From: Streptomyces zhaozhouensis
Lineage (GTDB): Bacteria; Actinomycetota; Actinomycetes; Streptomycetales; Streptomycetaceae
Length of the DNA: 64,000 bases
Direction: 5' to 3'
NCBI RefSeq assembly: GCF_900230195.1
Contig: NZ_OCNE01000002.1
Span: forward strand, 372,001-436,000
Positions 17,933 to 26,353 of this stretch are shown piece after piece. The position numbers were made by a program, and so were the translations under genes. The notes under the pieces were generated by a model. It did no database searches and had not been told where the DNA came from. It saw only the letters and a list, made by a program, of their open reading frames with translations. The stretch's first letter is position 1, and each line of letters starts with the position of its first letter.

Positions 17933-18865
17933 ATGCCCAAACAGCGGCCACGCTGGTGGACCGAGCTGCTGCTGATCCTGGTGGCCTACGGGGCCTACTC
18001 CGGAGCGAGACTGCTGGCGCGGGGAGACGTCACGACGGCCGTGGAGAACGGCCTCAGCATCCTACGGCTGGAGCGGGCGCTGTGGCTGCACGCGGAGGAG
18101 CCGCTCAACGAGCTGTTCACCCAGGAGCCCTGGCTGGGCATCCCCTCCTCGTTCGCCTACGCCTCCCTGCACTACCTGGTGACCCCGCTGGTGCTGCTGT
18201 GGCTCTACCACCAGCGCCCGGCGCGTTACCGGCTGATGCGGACCTGGCTGCTGATCTCGACCATGATGGGCCTGGTCGGCTTCACGCTGATGCCGACCAG
18301 CCCGCCCCGGCTGCTGCCCGGCGGACACGGTTTCGTGGACAGCCTGGCGCAGTACAGCGACTGGGGCTGGTGGGCGGACGACGCGAGCGCGCCCAGCGGG
18401 ATGGGCGACCTCACCAACCAGTACGCGGCCATGCCGAGCCTGCACGTGGGCTGGGCGGTGTGGTGCGGGGTGGCGCTCTGGCACTACGGGCGGCGCTCGC
18501 GGTGGCTGCGCGCCGCGGCCGTCGGCTATCCGCTGATCACGGTCATGGTCGTCATGGGCACGGCCAACCACTACTTCCTGGACGCGGTCGCCGGGGTGAC
18601 GGTGATGGTGGCCGGGCTGCTGCTGGCCCGTCCGGCGCTGCTGGTGTCGGCACGGATACGGGCCCGCTTCGGCTGGGACCGGGGCGAGAGCGCCCCGGAC
18701 TACGGCACGCTGCCCACGATCGACGAGGACGCCCGGCGCCCGCGCCGGCGTGAGACGGACGACCAGGCCGGCGCGAGCGCCCCCGGAGTCTCGTCGGCGA
18801 TCCCCAGGGCGCGGCACAATGGATCGTCGACCGCACAGGAACGCCATCTGACTCCGCCGTCCTGA
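17933..18865 (+). CDS. PAP2-superfamily membrane phosphatase or phosphotransferase
   Basis: 310 residues with about six membrane helices. The PAP2 catalytic motifs are in MPSLHVGWAVW (about 165-175) and GTANHYFLDAVAGV (about 206-219), giving the two histidines and the aspartate. The subfamily is the Aur1/inositol-phosphotransferase-like type (PAP2_3) common in actinobacteria, so a lipid phosphatase or polyprenyl-phosphate enzyme is plausible. The C-terminal 75 residues are a charged cytoplasmic tail. The downstream small gene begins 20 bp after the stop and is probably co-transcribed. Confidence 0.82.
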   Translation: MPKQRPRWWTELLLILVAYGAYSGARLLARGDVTTAVENGLSILRLERALWLHAEEPLNELFTQEPWLGIPSSFAYASLHYLVTPLVLLWLYHQRPARYRLMRTWLLISTMMGLVGFTLMPTSPPRLLPGGHGFVDSLAQYSDWGWWADDASAPSGMGDLTNQYAAMPSLHVGWAVWCGVALWHYGRRSRWLRAAAVGYPLITVMVVMGTANHYFLDAVAGVTVMVAGLLLARPALLVSARIRARFGWDRGESAPDYGTLPTIDEDARRPRRRETDDQAGASAPGVSSAIPRARHNGSSTAQERHLTPPS

Positions 18866-18885
18866 ACCAGGAGGCTGATCGCCGC

Positions 18886-19242
18886 ATGTCCGACCCAGGC
18901 CCCGGCCGCGAGCCCTCCGGCACACCGCCCCGGTACCGTCGTCCCGCCGCCCTCTTCTTCGAGCCGCCGGACGAGCGTGCCGACGAGGAGCACTTCTTCT
19001 CGCTGGAGTCGATCAGCGACCCGCGCGAGCTGCTCGACCGCTCCACCGAGCTGGCGACGGCCTTCCAGCAGGCCGCCGACCGCTCGGTGGAGTACCAGGC
19101 GCTGGCCGCCGCGCAGCTGGCCGACCCGGCCCGGTTCGACGCGTGGAACGCGGCGGCGATCGCCGACCGCGCGGGCTGGACCGAGGACTACGCGGTGAAG
19201 ATGATCGAGTTCGGTCGGAAGCTGCGGGGACGGCGGGCGTGA
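18886..19242 (+). CDS. Small conserved actinobacterial protein, function unknown
   Basis: 118 residues, acidic and mainly helical, without membrane segments. The recognisable core is ESISDPRELLDRSTELATAFQQAADRSVEYQALAAAQLADP. ATG preceded by AGGAGG. I recognise no family. It follows the PAP2 gene closely and precedes the tRNA-Lys promoter. Confidence 0.6.
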   Translation: MSDPGPGREPSGTPPRYRRPAALFFEPPDERADEEHFFSLESISDPRELLDRSTELATAFQQAADRSVEYQALAAAQLADPARFDAWNAAAIADRAGWTEDYAVKMIEFGRKLRGRRA

Positions 19243-19327
19243 GGCCGACGGGTGCCGTGCGGGCCGCTGCGGCGGCGTCCCCCGTGGGCTGGGCAAACGT
19301 CTCGTGGGCCGGCTCGGGAACCGATTT

Positions 19328-19355
19328 TTGCTTCACCGGTTCGGAGTGCTAATGT
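19328..19355 (+). promoter_or_regulatory. Promoter of tRNA-Lys
   Basis: TTGCTT (19328-19333), a 16-bp spacer and TAATGT (19350-19355) fit a sigma-HrdB-type promoter, ending 15 bp before the mature tRNA. Confidence 0.6.
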
Positions 19356-19370
19356 CTACGACGTCAGCAG

Positions 19371-19444
19371 GCGCCGCTAGCTCAGTTGGTTAGAGCAGCT
19401 GACTCTTAATCAGCGGGTCCGGGGTTCGAGTCCCTGGCGGCGCA
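19371..19444 (+). tRNA. tRNA-Lys (anticodon CTT)
   Basis: A 74-nt cloverleaf: acceptor arms GCGCCGC/GCGGCGC with discriminator A, D-arm GCTCAGTTGGTTAGAGC, anticodon CTT at 19405-19407 in loop CTCTTAA, and T-loop GGTTCGAGTCC. CCA is not encoded. Confidence 0.97.
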
Positions 19445-19450
19445 CCTGAT

Positions 19451-19484
19451 GAAGGCCCTCCGGTCGACAGACCGGGGGGCCTTC
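19451..19484 (+). terminator. Terminator of tRNA-Lys
   Basis: GAAGGCCC, a T-G wobble, then CCGGTC closes a 4-nt loop with the matching 3' arm: a 15-pair hairpin beginning 6 bp after the tRNA. Confidence 0.85.
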
Positions 19485-19505
19485 CCCATGCTCGGGGTCC
19501 GGCGC

Positions 19506-20723
19506 TCACTCCTTGTCCACCCTGATGTGCCAGCCGCCGCTCGACGTCCGCTCCCCCACCTCGATCCGCACCCCGGACGACGCGTCGACATAGCTCTCGC
19601 CGGTCTCCAGCGGCGCGTCGGCCAGCCGGGGGTGCACCGAGGTGCCGTGGCAGGCGTCGGACTCCGGGTGCCCGTCGATCACCCGCACCGGGCCCTCGGC
19701 GGAGGCCACGTCGCCCCGCACCCGGTAGAGCAGGACGCCCCTGGTGCACAGCGACCTGTCGTTGCCGATCGGCGTCCGCGCCTCGGCCACCAGCGCCTCG
19801 GAGGGGCCGGTGCGCACCACGGCGATCCGGGTGTCGGCGGCCGGGTCGCGCTCGTCCAGCGGGGCGCCCAGCGGCTGGAGCGTGTGCAGGCTGGTGCCGG
19901 AGGAGCGGACGCAGGCGACGTGCTCGGGGTCCAGCCAGCCCAGCTTCCACTTGTGCCAGCCGAAGAGGTCGGGGGCGAGTCCGAACTGGCTGCCCATCAG
20001 ATCCCAGTCCCCCACATGGGTGTCCCAGTCGCCGCTGCCCTCCGTCGGCCGGTTGTAGAGGTCGGGCAGGTCGAAGACGTGGCCGGTCTCGTGCGCCAGC
20101 ACGTTGCGGTCGGGGCGGCGGTTTTCGAAGACGGTCACCAGACGACGGATCTCGGCCTCCCCGACGGTGATCGGGGAGTTGAAGTTGACCACCTTGGTCG
20201 CGTCGGAGTCGACGCCCGGCGCGTCCGGGTCCGCGACCAGGTAGACCACGTCGTAGGCCGCCAGATCCGTCGCGGGGGCGATGACCGACAGCGCGTCGTG
20301 CAGGTAGTCGGCGCGCTGCTCGGCGGGCCAGTCGCGCTGTATGCCGTAGTCGACGGAGTCGGCCGGCATCTCCAGCCACTCCTCCACGACCTCGGTCTCC
20401 AGCGAGAGCCTTCCGTAGGAGGAGCGGTCGAAGTACTCCGTCGTGGCCGGGAAGTAGTCCTCGGCGATGCGCCCGGGGCTCAGTCGGGGCTCGGTGTCGG
20501 GGAAGGAAAGGAACAGCATCACGGCGCGGACGGTGCCCACCGGGCGCGGATAGTCGTCGTTCCAGCTGTCCAGCCCGAGCGAGTGGTGGACGGCGGCCGA
20601 GCGCGGCAGCCCGCACGGCTCGTCGGCGAGCGCCCCGGTTCCGGGGGCGGCGGTCATCGTGGTGGCGAGCAGGGCGGCGAGCGCGGTCAGGACGGCCGCT
20701 GGGCGGCGATGGTCACGGCGCAC
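19506..20723 (-). CDS. Secreted M6-family metalloprotease
   Basis: 405 residues; GTG start with GGGAGG upstream. Residues 1-34 are a Sec signal peptide (LTALAALLATTMTAA, cleavage near GALADE). The zinc motif HETGHVFDLPDLY (HExxH at about 214-218, third ligand further on) defines an immune-inhibitor-A-like M6 peptidase; GDWDLMGSQ after the motif is typical. The C-terminal third is beta-rich. It is probably extracellular. The gene ends close to the tRNA-Lys terminator, and its promoter region is shared with the divergent c-di-GMP gene. Confidence 0.87.
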   Translation of the reverse strand: MRRDHRRPAAVLTALAALLATTMTAAPGTGALADEPCGLPRSAAVHHSLGLDSWNDDYPRPVGTVRAVMLFLSFPDTEPRLSPGRIAEDYFPATTEYFDRSSYGRLSLETEVVEEWLEMPADSVDYGIQRDWPAEQRADYLHDALSVIAPATDLAAYDVVYLVADPDAPGVDSDATKVVNFNSPITVGEAEIRRLVTVFENRRPDRNVLAHETGHVFDLPDLYNRPTEGSGDWDTHVGDWDLMGSQFGLAPDLFGWHKWKLGWLDPEHVACVRSSGTSLHTLQPLGAPLDERDPAADTRIAVVRTGPSEALVAEARTPIGNDRSLCTRGVLLYRVRGDVASAEGPVRVIDGHPESDACHGTSVHPRLADAPLETGESYVDASSGVRIEVGERTSSGGWHIRVDKE

Positions 20724-21072
20724 TGCGACCTCCCGTCGTGCCGTTGTGGTACGCCGAGTCCACCTTGTTTGTTTTTGGAGTGGTTCGCCCTGTTTCGCTA
20801 GCCCGGTCAGGTAACGGAGTTTCGATTACTCCACGTGAACGACAGTCCCGAATGATCGTTGAAAGAAAGCCGCCGAGCAGAAACGATCAACTGGTCGAAA
20901 ACTTGTCGGGGAGGCACTTTCTGGGAATCGAGACAGGCCCGTCGGGCACTGGCTCAGCCCACTCCCGAACCTCTATGATCGGCACATTTCCAGCGCGGAT
21001 ACGCCATGCGGGCAGCCGGGGAGTGCCCGAAGGCACCGTCCGCGGGCGCCCCATCCCCTTCCGGAGCAAGCG
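20724..21072. promoter_or_regulatory. Divergent promoter region of the M6 protease and the GGDEF-EAL gene
   Basis: 349 bp without a gene and less GC-rich than its surroundings. Visible elements are an inverted repeat TGATCGTT...AACGATCA (20853-20860 with 20882-20889), GGAGT-7-ACTCC at 20816-20832, and a good -10 hexamer TATGAT at 20974-20979 facing the c-di-GMP gene, with a poor -35. A regulator cannot be named. Confidence 0.5.
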
Positions 21073-22824
21073 GTGAACGGACCCCCCAAAGGACCGGGCC
21101 AGATCCCCGGAGGCGGCCTCGCCGCAACTCCCCATGCCATTACGGAGAGTGAGGCGCATAGGGATTATCAGGCGGTCTTCCGCATCGCCGCGCTGCCGAT
21201 GGCGCTTCTCGGCAGATCGGGGCAGATCATCTCCGCCAACCCCGCGCTCGGCGCGCTGCTGGGCGTCAGGCCCGAGGAGCTGGCGGGGCGTTCGGCGGAC
21301 GCGCTCGCCGGCATCGGCATCGACGACCGCACCCAGGGCTCCTACCGCGCGGTGCTCACCGGCCACCGGGAGCTGCTGCGCTGCACCCGCCGGATCAAGC
21401 ACACCGACGGCCACACGCTCTGGGCCGACATCACCGTCACCCCCACCGGCGGCGGCCGCACCGTCGCGCTGCTGACGGTGGCGGACATCAGCGAACGCCG
21501 GGAGCTGAAGGAACGCCTGCGCCACATCCAGATGCACGACCCGGTCACCAGGCTGCCCAACCGCGCCCTCTTCTTCGAACGGCTCACCCACGCCCTCGCC
21601 GACTCGGCCACCGGCCGGATCGGGCTGTGCTATCTGGGGCTGGACGGCTTCAAGGCCGTCAACGACACCCTGGGCCACCGGGTCGGCGACCAGCTGCTGA
21701 GCGCGGCGGCCCAGCGGCTGACCGAGTGCGCCAGCGGGGCCGGGGGGCATCTGGTGGCCCGGCTCGGCGGGGACGAGTTCGCGGTGCTGGTGGAGAGCTC
21801 GACCAGCACCGAGCAGTTGACCGTGCTGGCCAGCGCGATGCTGGCCGCGCTCCAGCACCCCTTCGACCTGGCCGGCCAGCGCCTGGCGGTTTCGGCCAGC
21901 ATCGGCGTCGTGGAGCGAGAATGCGCCACCACGACCCCGACCGACCTGATGCAGGCCGCCGACACCACGCTCTACTGGGCCAAGGCCGACGGCAAGGCCC
22001 GTTGGACGCTCTTCGACCCCGAGCGCAACGCGCACCGGATGACCCGCCAGTCGCTCTCCTCCACTCTCCGCCACGCGGTGGAGCGCGAGGAGTTCACCCT
22101 GGAGTACCAGCCGATCGTGGGGCTCGCGGACGACATCGTGCGCGGCGCGGAGGCGCTGGTGCGCTGGCGGCATCCGCAGTTCGGCACGCTGAGCCCGGAC
22201 CGCTTCATCGGCCTGGCGGAGGAGAACGGCGCGATCGTCCCGCTCGGCCGCTGGGTGCTCCACGAGGCCTGCCGCCAGGCGCGCCGCTGGCAGCTTGAGC
22301 ACCCGGGACCGCCGCTCTTCGTCTCCGTCAACGTGGCCGTCCGGCAGGTCTGGGACTCCGACCTGGTCAACGACGTGGCCTGCGCGCTGCGCGAGTCAGG
22401 ACTGCCGTCCGGGCTCCTCCAACTGGAGCTGACCGAGTCCGACGTGATGGGCTCCGCCGGTCGTCCGCTCCAGGCACTCCAGGCGCTCTCCGACATGGGC
22501 GTGCGGATCGCCATCGACGACTTCGGCACCGGCTACTCCAACCTGGCCTACCTCAGCCGGCTCCCGGTGCGCGCGCTGAAGTTGGACGGCACGTTCGTGC
22601 GCGGCTTCCGCACCGCGCGCCATCTCAACCCGGCGGACGAGACCATCGTGACCTCCCTGGTCCAGCTCGCCCACAAACTGGGCCTCACGGTGACCGCCGA
22701 GTGCGTCGAAGGCCCGGCCCAGGCGGAACGGCTGCGGCGCATCGGCTGTGACACGGGCCAGGGCTGGCACTACGCCAGGCCGCTGCCGCCGGAGCATCTG
22801 GCGGCGATGCTGGCGGGCCGCTGA
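21073..22824 (+). CDS. PAS-GGDEF-EAL cyclic di-GMP protein (soluble)
   Basis: 583 residues, GTG start, no membrane segment. An N-terminal PAS domain (about 30-150, ISANPALGALLGVRPEELAG) is followed by a GGDEF domain (DPVTRLPNRALFFERL; RLGGDEF with GGDEF at 232-236 intact) and an EAL domain (EAL at 360-362; DDFGTGYSNLAYLSRLPV near 475-492; ECVEG). Both signature motifs are intact, so synthesis and hydrolysis of c-di-GMP are both possible, as in streptomycete CdgA/RmdA-type proteins that control aerial growth through BldD. The exact orthologue is not assigned. Standing alone downstream of a long divergent promoter. Confidence 0.9.
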   Translation: MNGPPKGPGQIPGGGLAATPHAITESEAHRDYQAVFRIAALPMALLGRSGQIISANPALGALLGVRPEELAGRSADALAGIGIDDRTQGSYRAVLTGHRELLRCTRRIKHTDGHTLWADITVTPTGGGRTVALLTVADISERRELKERLRHIQMHDPVTRLPNRALFFERLTHALADSATGRIGLCYLGLDGFKAVNDTLGHRVGDQLLSAAAQRLTECASGAGGHLVARLGGDEFAVLVESSTSTEQLTVLASAMLAALQHPFDLAGQRLAVSASIGVVERECATTTPTDLMQAADTTLYWAKADGKARWTLFDPERNAHRMTRQSLSSTLRHAVEREEFTLEYQPIVGLADDIVRGAEALVRWRHPQFGTLSPDRFIGLAEENGAIVPLGRWVLHEACRQARRWQLEHPGPPLFVSVNVAVRQVWDSDLVNDVACALRESGLPSGLLQLELTESDVMGSAGRPLQALQALSDMGVRIAIDDFGTGYSNLAYLSRLPVRALKLDGTFVRGFRTARHLNPADETIVTSLVQLAHKLGLTVTAECVEGPAQAERLRRIGCDTGQGWHYARPLPPEHLAAMLAGR

Positions 22825-22825
22825 G

Positions 22826-22876
22826 CGCCCGCCGGCACCGGACGCCCGCCGGCACCGGACGCCCGCCGGCGCCGGG
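22826..22876. repeat. Tandem repeat of 17 bp, three copies
   Basis: CGCCCGCCGGCACCGGA occurs twice exactly (22826-22842, 22843-22859) and once with two changes (22860-22876), starting one base after the GGDEF-EAL stop region. Non-coding; possibly a slippage product that also forms GC-rich structure. Confidence 0.75.
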
Positions 22877-22949
22877 CGCGCGCCAGGGCGGGAGTACGCC
22901 AGCCCCAACCCCTGTACGGGGCCGGGCGATGGCGGAATACTGCCCATCC

Positions 22950-23351
22950 ATGAAGATCATGGCCGAAAGCATCACCCCGGAGAGATGCGACGCCCTCCTC
23001 GCGGACGACTCCATCCCCGTACTGCACCGCGCGCTCTGGCAACTGCTGTGGGAGACGGACATCCGCGTGCTCGACCTGCTCTCGCTCGACGTGCGCGAGG
23101 TCGACCTCGCCGGCGGCCGGATCGTCAGGACCGGAACGGGGAGCACGGCGGGGCCGGTCGCGCTCGGCGCGCGTTCCCTCGCGCTGCTCGCGCCGCTGAT
23201 GGCCGACCGCGCCACGGGGCCGCTTTTCGGGGCCGGCAACGAACGTCTACGCGCGCTGAGTTGGGAGGAGGCGGTGCGGGGCGCGCAGGAGCACGGCCAG
23301 GCCATCCACGCCTTCCGCACGGCCGGCAAGCGGCACCGCGAAGGGGCGTGA
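22950..23351 (+). CDS. Short protein resembling the first part of a tyrosine-recombinase catalytic domain
   Basis: 133 residues from ATG 22950 (an in-frame ATG at 22929 is possible; no Shine-Dalgarno for either). The segment LHRALWQLLWETDIRVLDLLSLDVREVDLAGGRI matches the helix carrying the first catalytic arginine of phage-integrase-like recombinases. The later HxxR and tyrosine motifs are missing, so strand exchange is not expected. Either a decayed integrase or a family that kept the fold for another use. AATACT just upstream could give a nearly leaderless transcript. Confidence 0.5.
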   Translation: MKIMAESITPERCDALLADDSIPVLHRALWQLLWETDIRVLDLLSLDVREVDLAGGRIVRTGTGSTAGPVALGARSLALLAPLMADRATGPLFGAGNERLRALSWEEAVRGAQEHGQAIHAFRTAGKRHREGA

Positions 23352-23412
23352 GGACCGGGGCCCGCCACCAACCCATGGTCACCGGCGCACGGCCGCGAAC
23401 GCCGCCCCCCAC

Positions 23413-23538
23413 AAGGGGCGCGGGGAACCGCGCGAGCGACCAGGCGTCGGGCCGCGTCCGACACCCCGCCGAAACCGGCCGGCGCCGTGGTCGACCGACC
23501 CCCGCCCACCCACGCGCCGTGTCCTTCCCCGCGCCCCT
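23413..23538. repeat. Pair of inverted copies of a dispersed intergenic repeat
   Basis: AGGGGCGCGGGGAA (23414-23427) and its exact reverse complement (23525-23538) are separated by 97 bp between two convergent genes. The left copy extends to AAGGGGCGCGGGGAACCGCGCGA-like sequence that recurs at 41008, 48351 and 55146. It may act as a bidirectional terminator. Confidence 0.7.
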
Positions 23539-23553
23539 GAGACCCGGCGGGCC

Positions 23554-24288
23554 TCAGCCCCGCGCGGCGAACAGCGTGCCGAGGGGCGGGCAGACCGGGC
23601 GGTGGCCCAGCAGGCGCAGGCCCTCCCAGACCGTGACCTGGTTCGCCGTCAGCACCGGTTTGCCCAGTTCCGCCTCCAGCTCGGCCACCCAGGCCGCCGA
23701 GTGCAGCGCGGTGTCCGGCAGCAGCACCGCCTCCGCGCCCGGGTCGTCACCGGCGCGCGCGAGCCGCAGCACCTCCTCGCGCCCCCACGTGCCGACCTCC
23801 GCTGCCGTGATGATCCCACTGCCGCGCGTCGCGACCACCTCGATCTCGGCCGCCTTCAGAAAGTCGGCGAAGAGCCCGGCCACGTCCTCCGGATAGGTGG
23901 CGGCCACCGCCACCCGCCGCACTCCCAGCGCGGCGACCGCGCGGGCGAACGCGAAGGAGGTCGAGGAGGCGGGCAGCCCGGCGGCCGCGGAGAGCCGGCG
24001 CACCTGTTCCCGCGCGCCCTCGAAGCCGAAGACGAAGCTGGCCGACGTGCAGGCCCACACCACCGCGTCGACGCCCCGCCCCTCCGTCAACTCGCCCAGC
24101 ACCGCCGTCAGCCGGTCGACGGAACCCATCTCCAGCAGGGCGTCGACCCGGTGCGCGTCGGTGCCGATGTCGGTGTGGACCAGCGGCAGCCGCACGTCGG
24201 CGCCCGCCTCGTTCAGCATGGCCTCCAGCCGGGGGAAGTCGTCCTCGGCCGAGTACCCCGGGTACAGGAAGCCAACCTTCGCGACCAT
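23554..24288 (-). CDS. Asp/Glu racemase-fold protein related to maleate isomerase (one catalytic Cys)
   Basis: 244 residues, ATG start. The fold of maleate cis-trans isomerase/arylmalonate decarboxylase is indicated by VVWACTSASFVFG (about 75-87), which carries the first catalytic cysteine, and by the C-terminal LTANQVTVWEGLRLLG. The second catalytic cysteine expected about 110 residues later is replaced: the equivalent segment reads VLLPDTALHS. It may therefore be a decarboxylase-like or altered-specificity enzyme. It lies 8 bp downstream of a paralogue that has both cysteines. Confidence 0.78.
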   Translation of the reverse strand: MVAKVGFLYPGYSAEDDFPRLEAMLNEAGADVRLPLVHTDIGTDAHRVDALLEMGSVDRLTAVLGELTEGRGVDAVVWACTSASFVFGFEGAREQVRRLSAAAGLPASSTSFAFARAVAALGVRRVAVAATYPEDVAGLFADFLKAAEIEVVATRGSGIITAAEVGTWGREEVLRLARAGDDPGAEAVLLPDTALHSAAWVAELEAELGKPVLTANQVTVWEGLRLLGHRPVCPPLGTLFAARG

Positions 24289-24296
24289 CCGTCACC

Positions 24297-25211
24297 TCAC
24301 CTCTCGTCGTCGGGGAAGACGTCCGGCAGCGCGTCGCCGAACGGATCGGGGAAGCCCTCCTGGTAGCCCTGCGGCGGCTCCACCGCCTCGGCCAGGGCCG
24401 GCTCGGGGAGCGCCGTGCCCGGCAGCGCGCCGTCCACGACGGGCGGGAGCGGCGCCATCGAGGCGGGGCCGCGCCGCGCGGCCGGATCCAGCAGCGCCTG
24501 GTAGGGGCCGACCGCGTCCTTGCCGAGCTGGCGCAGGGCGGCCCACATGGTCACCTGGTTGGCCGAGACCACCGGCATCCGCAGCTCGGCCTCAAGCTGC
24601 GGGATCACGTCGTAGGTGGGGAGGTTGGTACAGCTGATGAAGAGCGCGTCCGGCGCCTCGTGCACCGCCTCGCGCGCCATGTCCACCACGTCGCGGTAGC
24701 CGACCCGCCAGATCTCCCTGGTCAGACCGAGATAGCTGCGCCCGCAGACCTGGATGCCGGCCTCCCGCAGATAGTCCTCCAGCGCGTCGGTGACCGACTT
24801 CGTGTACGGGGTGATCACGGCGACGCGCTTCGCGCCCAGCTCGCGCAGCGCGCTGAGCAGCGCGCCCGAGGTCGTGCACGCCGGTACGTCGCCCGCCTGG
24901 GTCATGGCCTCGGCCATCGCGCGCTCCCCGGCGAGGCCGCCGACGAAGCTGCCCGAGGTGCAGGCGTAGGTCACGGCCTCGGGGCTGACGGCGATCAGCG
25001 CGCGCACCGCCTCGCGGAGCGTCTCGTGCTCGCTGACCAGCCGGGCGAGGTCGAGACTGACCTCGACGGGGACGAACGGGGTACGGGTGAGATGGAGCGA
25101 GACGTCGTCGGGAACCCAACGCCACAGCTCGCGGTCGAGGGCGAAATCAAAGGGTGCGACGACTCCGACACCGCGCTGCGGTTGCGGCCCGCCCAAAAAG
25201 GAGACATCCAT
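24297..25211 (-). CDS. Maleate isomerase-like Asp/Glu racemase-family enzyme (both Cys present)
   Basis: 304 residues from ATG 25211, where homologous sequence begins (MDVSFLGG). Two cysteine motifs are intact: TYACTSGSFVGG and FISCTNLPTYDVI, the pair used in cofactor-free isomerisation of maleate to fumarate and in related racemases. VVSANQVTMWAALRQLG is the family's C-terminal motif. An unusual Pro/acidic tail of about 60 residues extends beyond the fold. It is first gene of a two-gene unit with the paralogue at 23554 and is divergent from the dehydrogenase-amidase pair across a clear promoter/operator. Confidence 0.82.
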   Translation of the reverse strand: MDVSFLGGPQPQRGVGVVAPFDFALDRELWRWVPDDVSLHLTRTPFVPVEVSLDLARLVSEHETLREAVRALIAVSPEAVTYACTSGSFVGGLAGERAMAEAMTQAGDVPACTTSGALLSALRELGAKRVAVITPYTKSVTDALEDYLREAGIQVCGRSYLGLTREIWRVGYRDVVDMAREAVHEAPDALFISCTNLPTYDVIPQLEAELRMPVVSANQVTMWAALRQLGKDAVGPYQALLDPAARRGPASMAPLPPVVDGALPGTALPEPALAEAVEPPQGYQEGFPDPFGDALPDVFPDDER

Positions 25212-25289
25212 GTCGGGACCCCGATTCACAACGGAGGGGCGGCTTGGGGGAGGGGGAAACCCCGGCCGGGATACTGGTTTTCGCAGATG

Positions 25290-25324
25290 CCTTCGTTGAC
25301 GAAGGTAGTTCCGGTTCCTAGCGT
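25290..25324 (+). promoter_or_regulatory. Promoter with overlapping palindromic operator upstream of the dehydrogenase-amidase genes
   Basis: TTGACG (25296-25301), 17 bp, TAGCGT (25319-25324) is a good sigma-HrdB-type promoter. A perfect palindrome CCTTCGT-TG-ACGAAGG (25290-25305) covers the -35 box, so a repressor bound there should silence it. The palindrome also lies 78 bp upstream of the divergent isomerase start. No regulator gene sits next to it. Confidence 0.62.
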
Positions 25325-25381
25325 GGTCAATCCTCGCCATGCCAATCAAACAGCCATTCGTTTCGGAACGGTTTCTCCCTC

Positions 25382-26353
25382 ATGACCGCACCTCGTGTCC
25401 TGGTTCTCGACGACGATCCACCACCCCGCCTCGACCGGCTCGAAGGCCGTGCCGAGGTGCTGATCAGCGACGCGCCGTCGCTGGCCACACGGTTGCCGGA
25501 GGCAGACGTCCTGCTCGTCTGGGACTTCCTGTCCGACGCCGTTCGACACGCCTGGCCCGGGCCGGGCCCTCGCCCGACCTGGGTGCACACGGCAAGCGCC
25601 GGAGTGGACCGGCTGCTCTTTCCAGAACTGCTGGAATCCGACACCGTGATCACGAACGCCCGTGGTGTCTTCGATCGCCCCATCGCCGAATATGTCGCCG
25701 GTTTGGTGTTGGCTCTGGCAAAGGATTTTCGGGGAACCTGGGCCGCGCAGGACCAGCACCGCTGGGTTCACCGGGAGACGGCAAAGGTCTACGGCAGCAA
25801 CGCCCTGGTCGTCGGCTCGGGCCCGATCGGGCGGCGGATCGGGGCGTTGCTCCAAACCCTGGGCGTGACGGTCGAGTTGGTCGGCCGGCGCGCCAGGGAG
25901 CGGGACCCGGCCTTCGGCCGCGTGCACGCCGCCGACTCACTCCCCGAACTGCTGCCCGAGGCGGACTGGGTGATCTGCGCCGCGCCGCTCACCCCGCAGA
26001 CCACCGGCATGTTCGACGCGGGGACCCTGGCGCTGATGCGGCCGACCGCCCACCTGATCAACATCGGCCGGGGCGCGCACGTGGTCGTCGACGACCTGGC
26101 CGAGGCGCTGCGGGCCGGCCGCATCGCCGGTGCGGCGCTGGACGTGCTGCCCGAGGAGCCGCCGGCCCGGGACAGCCCGCTGTGGGACGTGCCGAACCTG
26201 ATGCTCTCGCCGCACATGAGCGGCGACACCTTCGGCTGGCGCGACGACCTGGCCCATCAGTTTCTGGACAACTTCGACCGCTGGCACGCGGGCCGGCCGC
26301 TGCTCAACGTCGTCGACAAGCGACTGGGTTATGTCCCCGGGGAGGAAACATGA
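25382..26353 (+). CDS. D-isomer-specific 2-hydroxyacid dehydrogenase
   Basis: 323 residues. NAD-binding motif VVGSGPIGRRIG (about 141-152). Catalytic Arg in NIGRGAHVV (about 224-232), Glu in DVLPEEPP (about 255-262) and His in LSPHMSGD (about 274-281) match the family triad. It reduces a 2-oxo acid or oxidises a D-2-hydroxy acid; substrate unknown. No strong Shine-Dalgarno precedes the ATG. The stop overlaps the amidase start (ATGA), so the two are translationally coupled. Confidence 0.87.
   Translation: MTAPRVLVLDDDPPPRLDRLEGRAEVLISDAPSLATRLPEADVLLVWDFLSDAVRHAWPGPGPRPTWVHTASAGVDRLLFPELLESDTVITNARGVFDRPIAEYVAGLVLALAKDFRGTWAAQDQHRWVHRETAKVYGSNALVVGSGPIGRRIGALLQTLGVTVELVGRRARERDPAFGRVHAADSLPELLPEADWVICAAPLTPQTTGMFDAGTLALMRPTAHLINIGRGAHVVVDDLAEALRAGRIAGAALDVLPEEPPARDSPLWDVPNLMLSPHMSGDTFGWRDDLAHQFLDNFDRWHAGRPLLNVVDKRLGYVPGEET

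Noticed and set aside
22826..22876. CRISPR-like array
   Set aside because: Direct tandem repeat without spacers and no cas genes.
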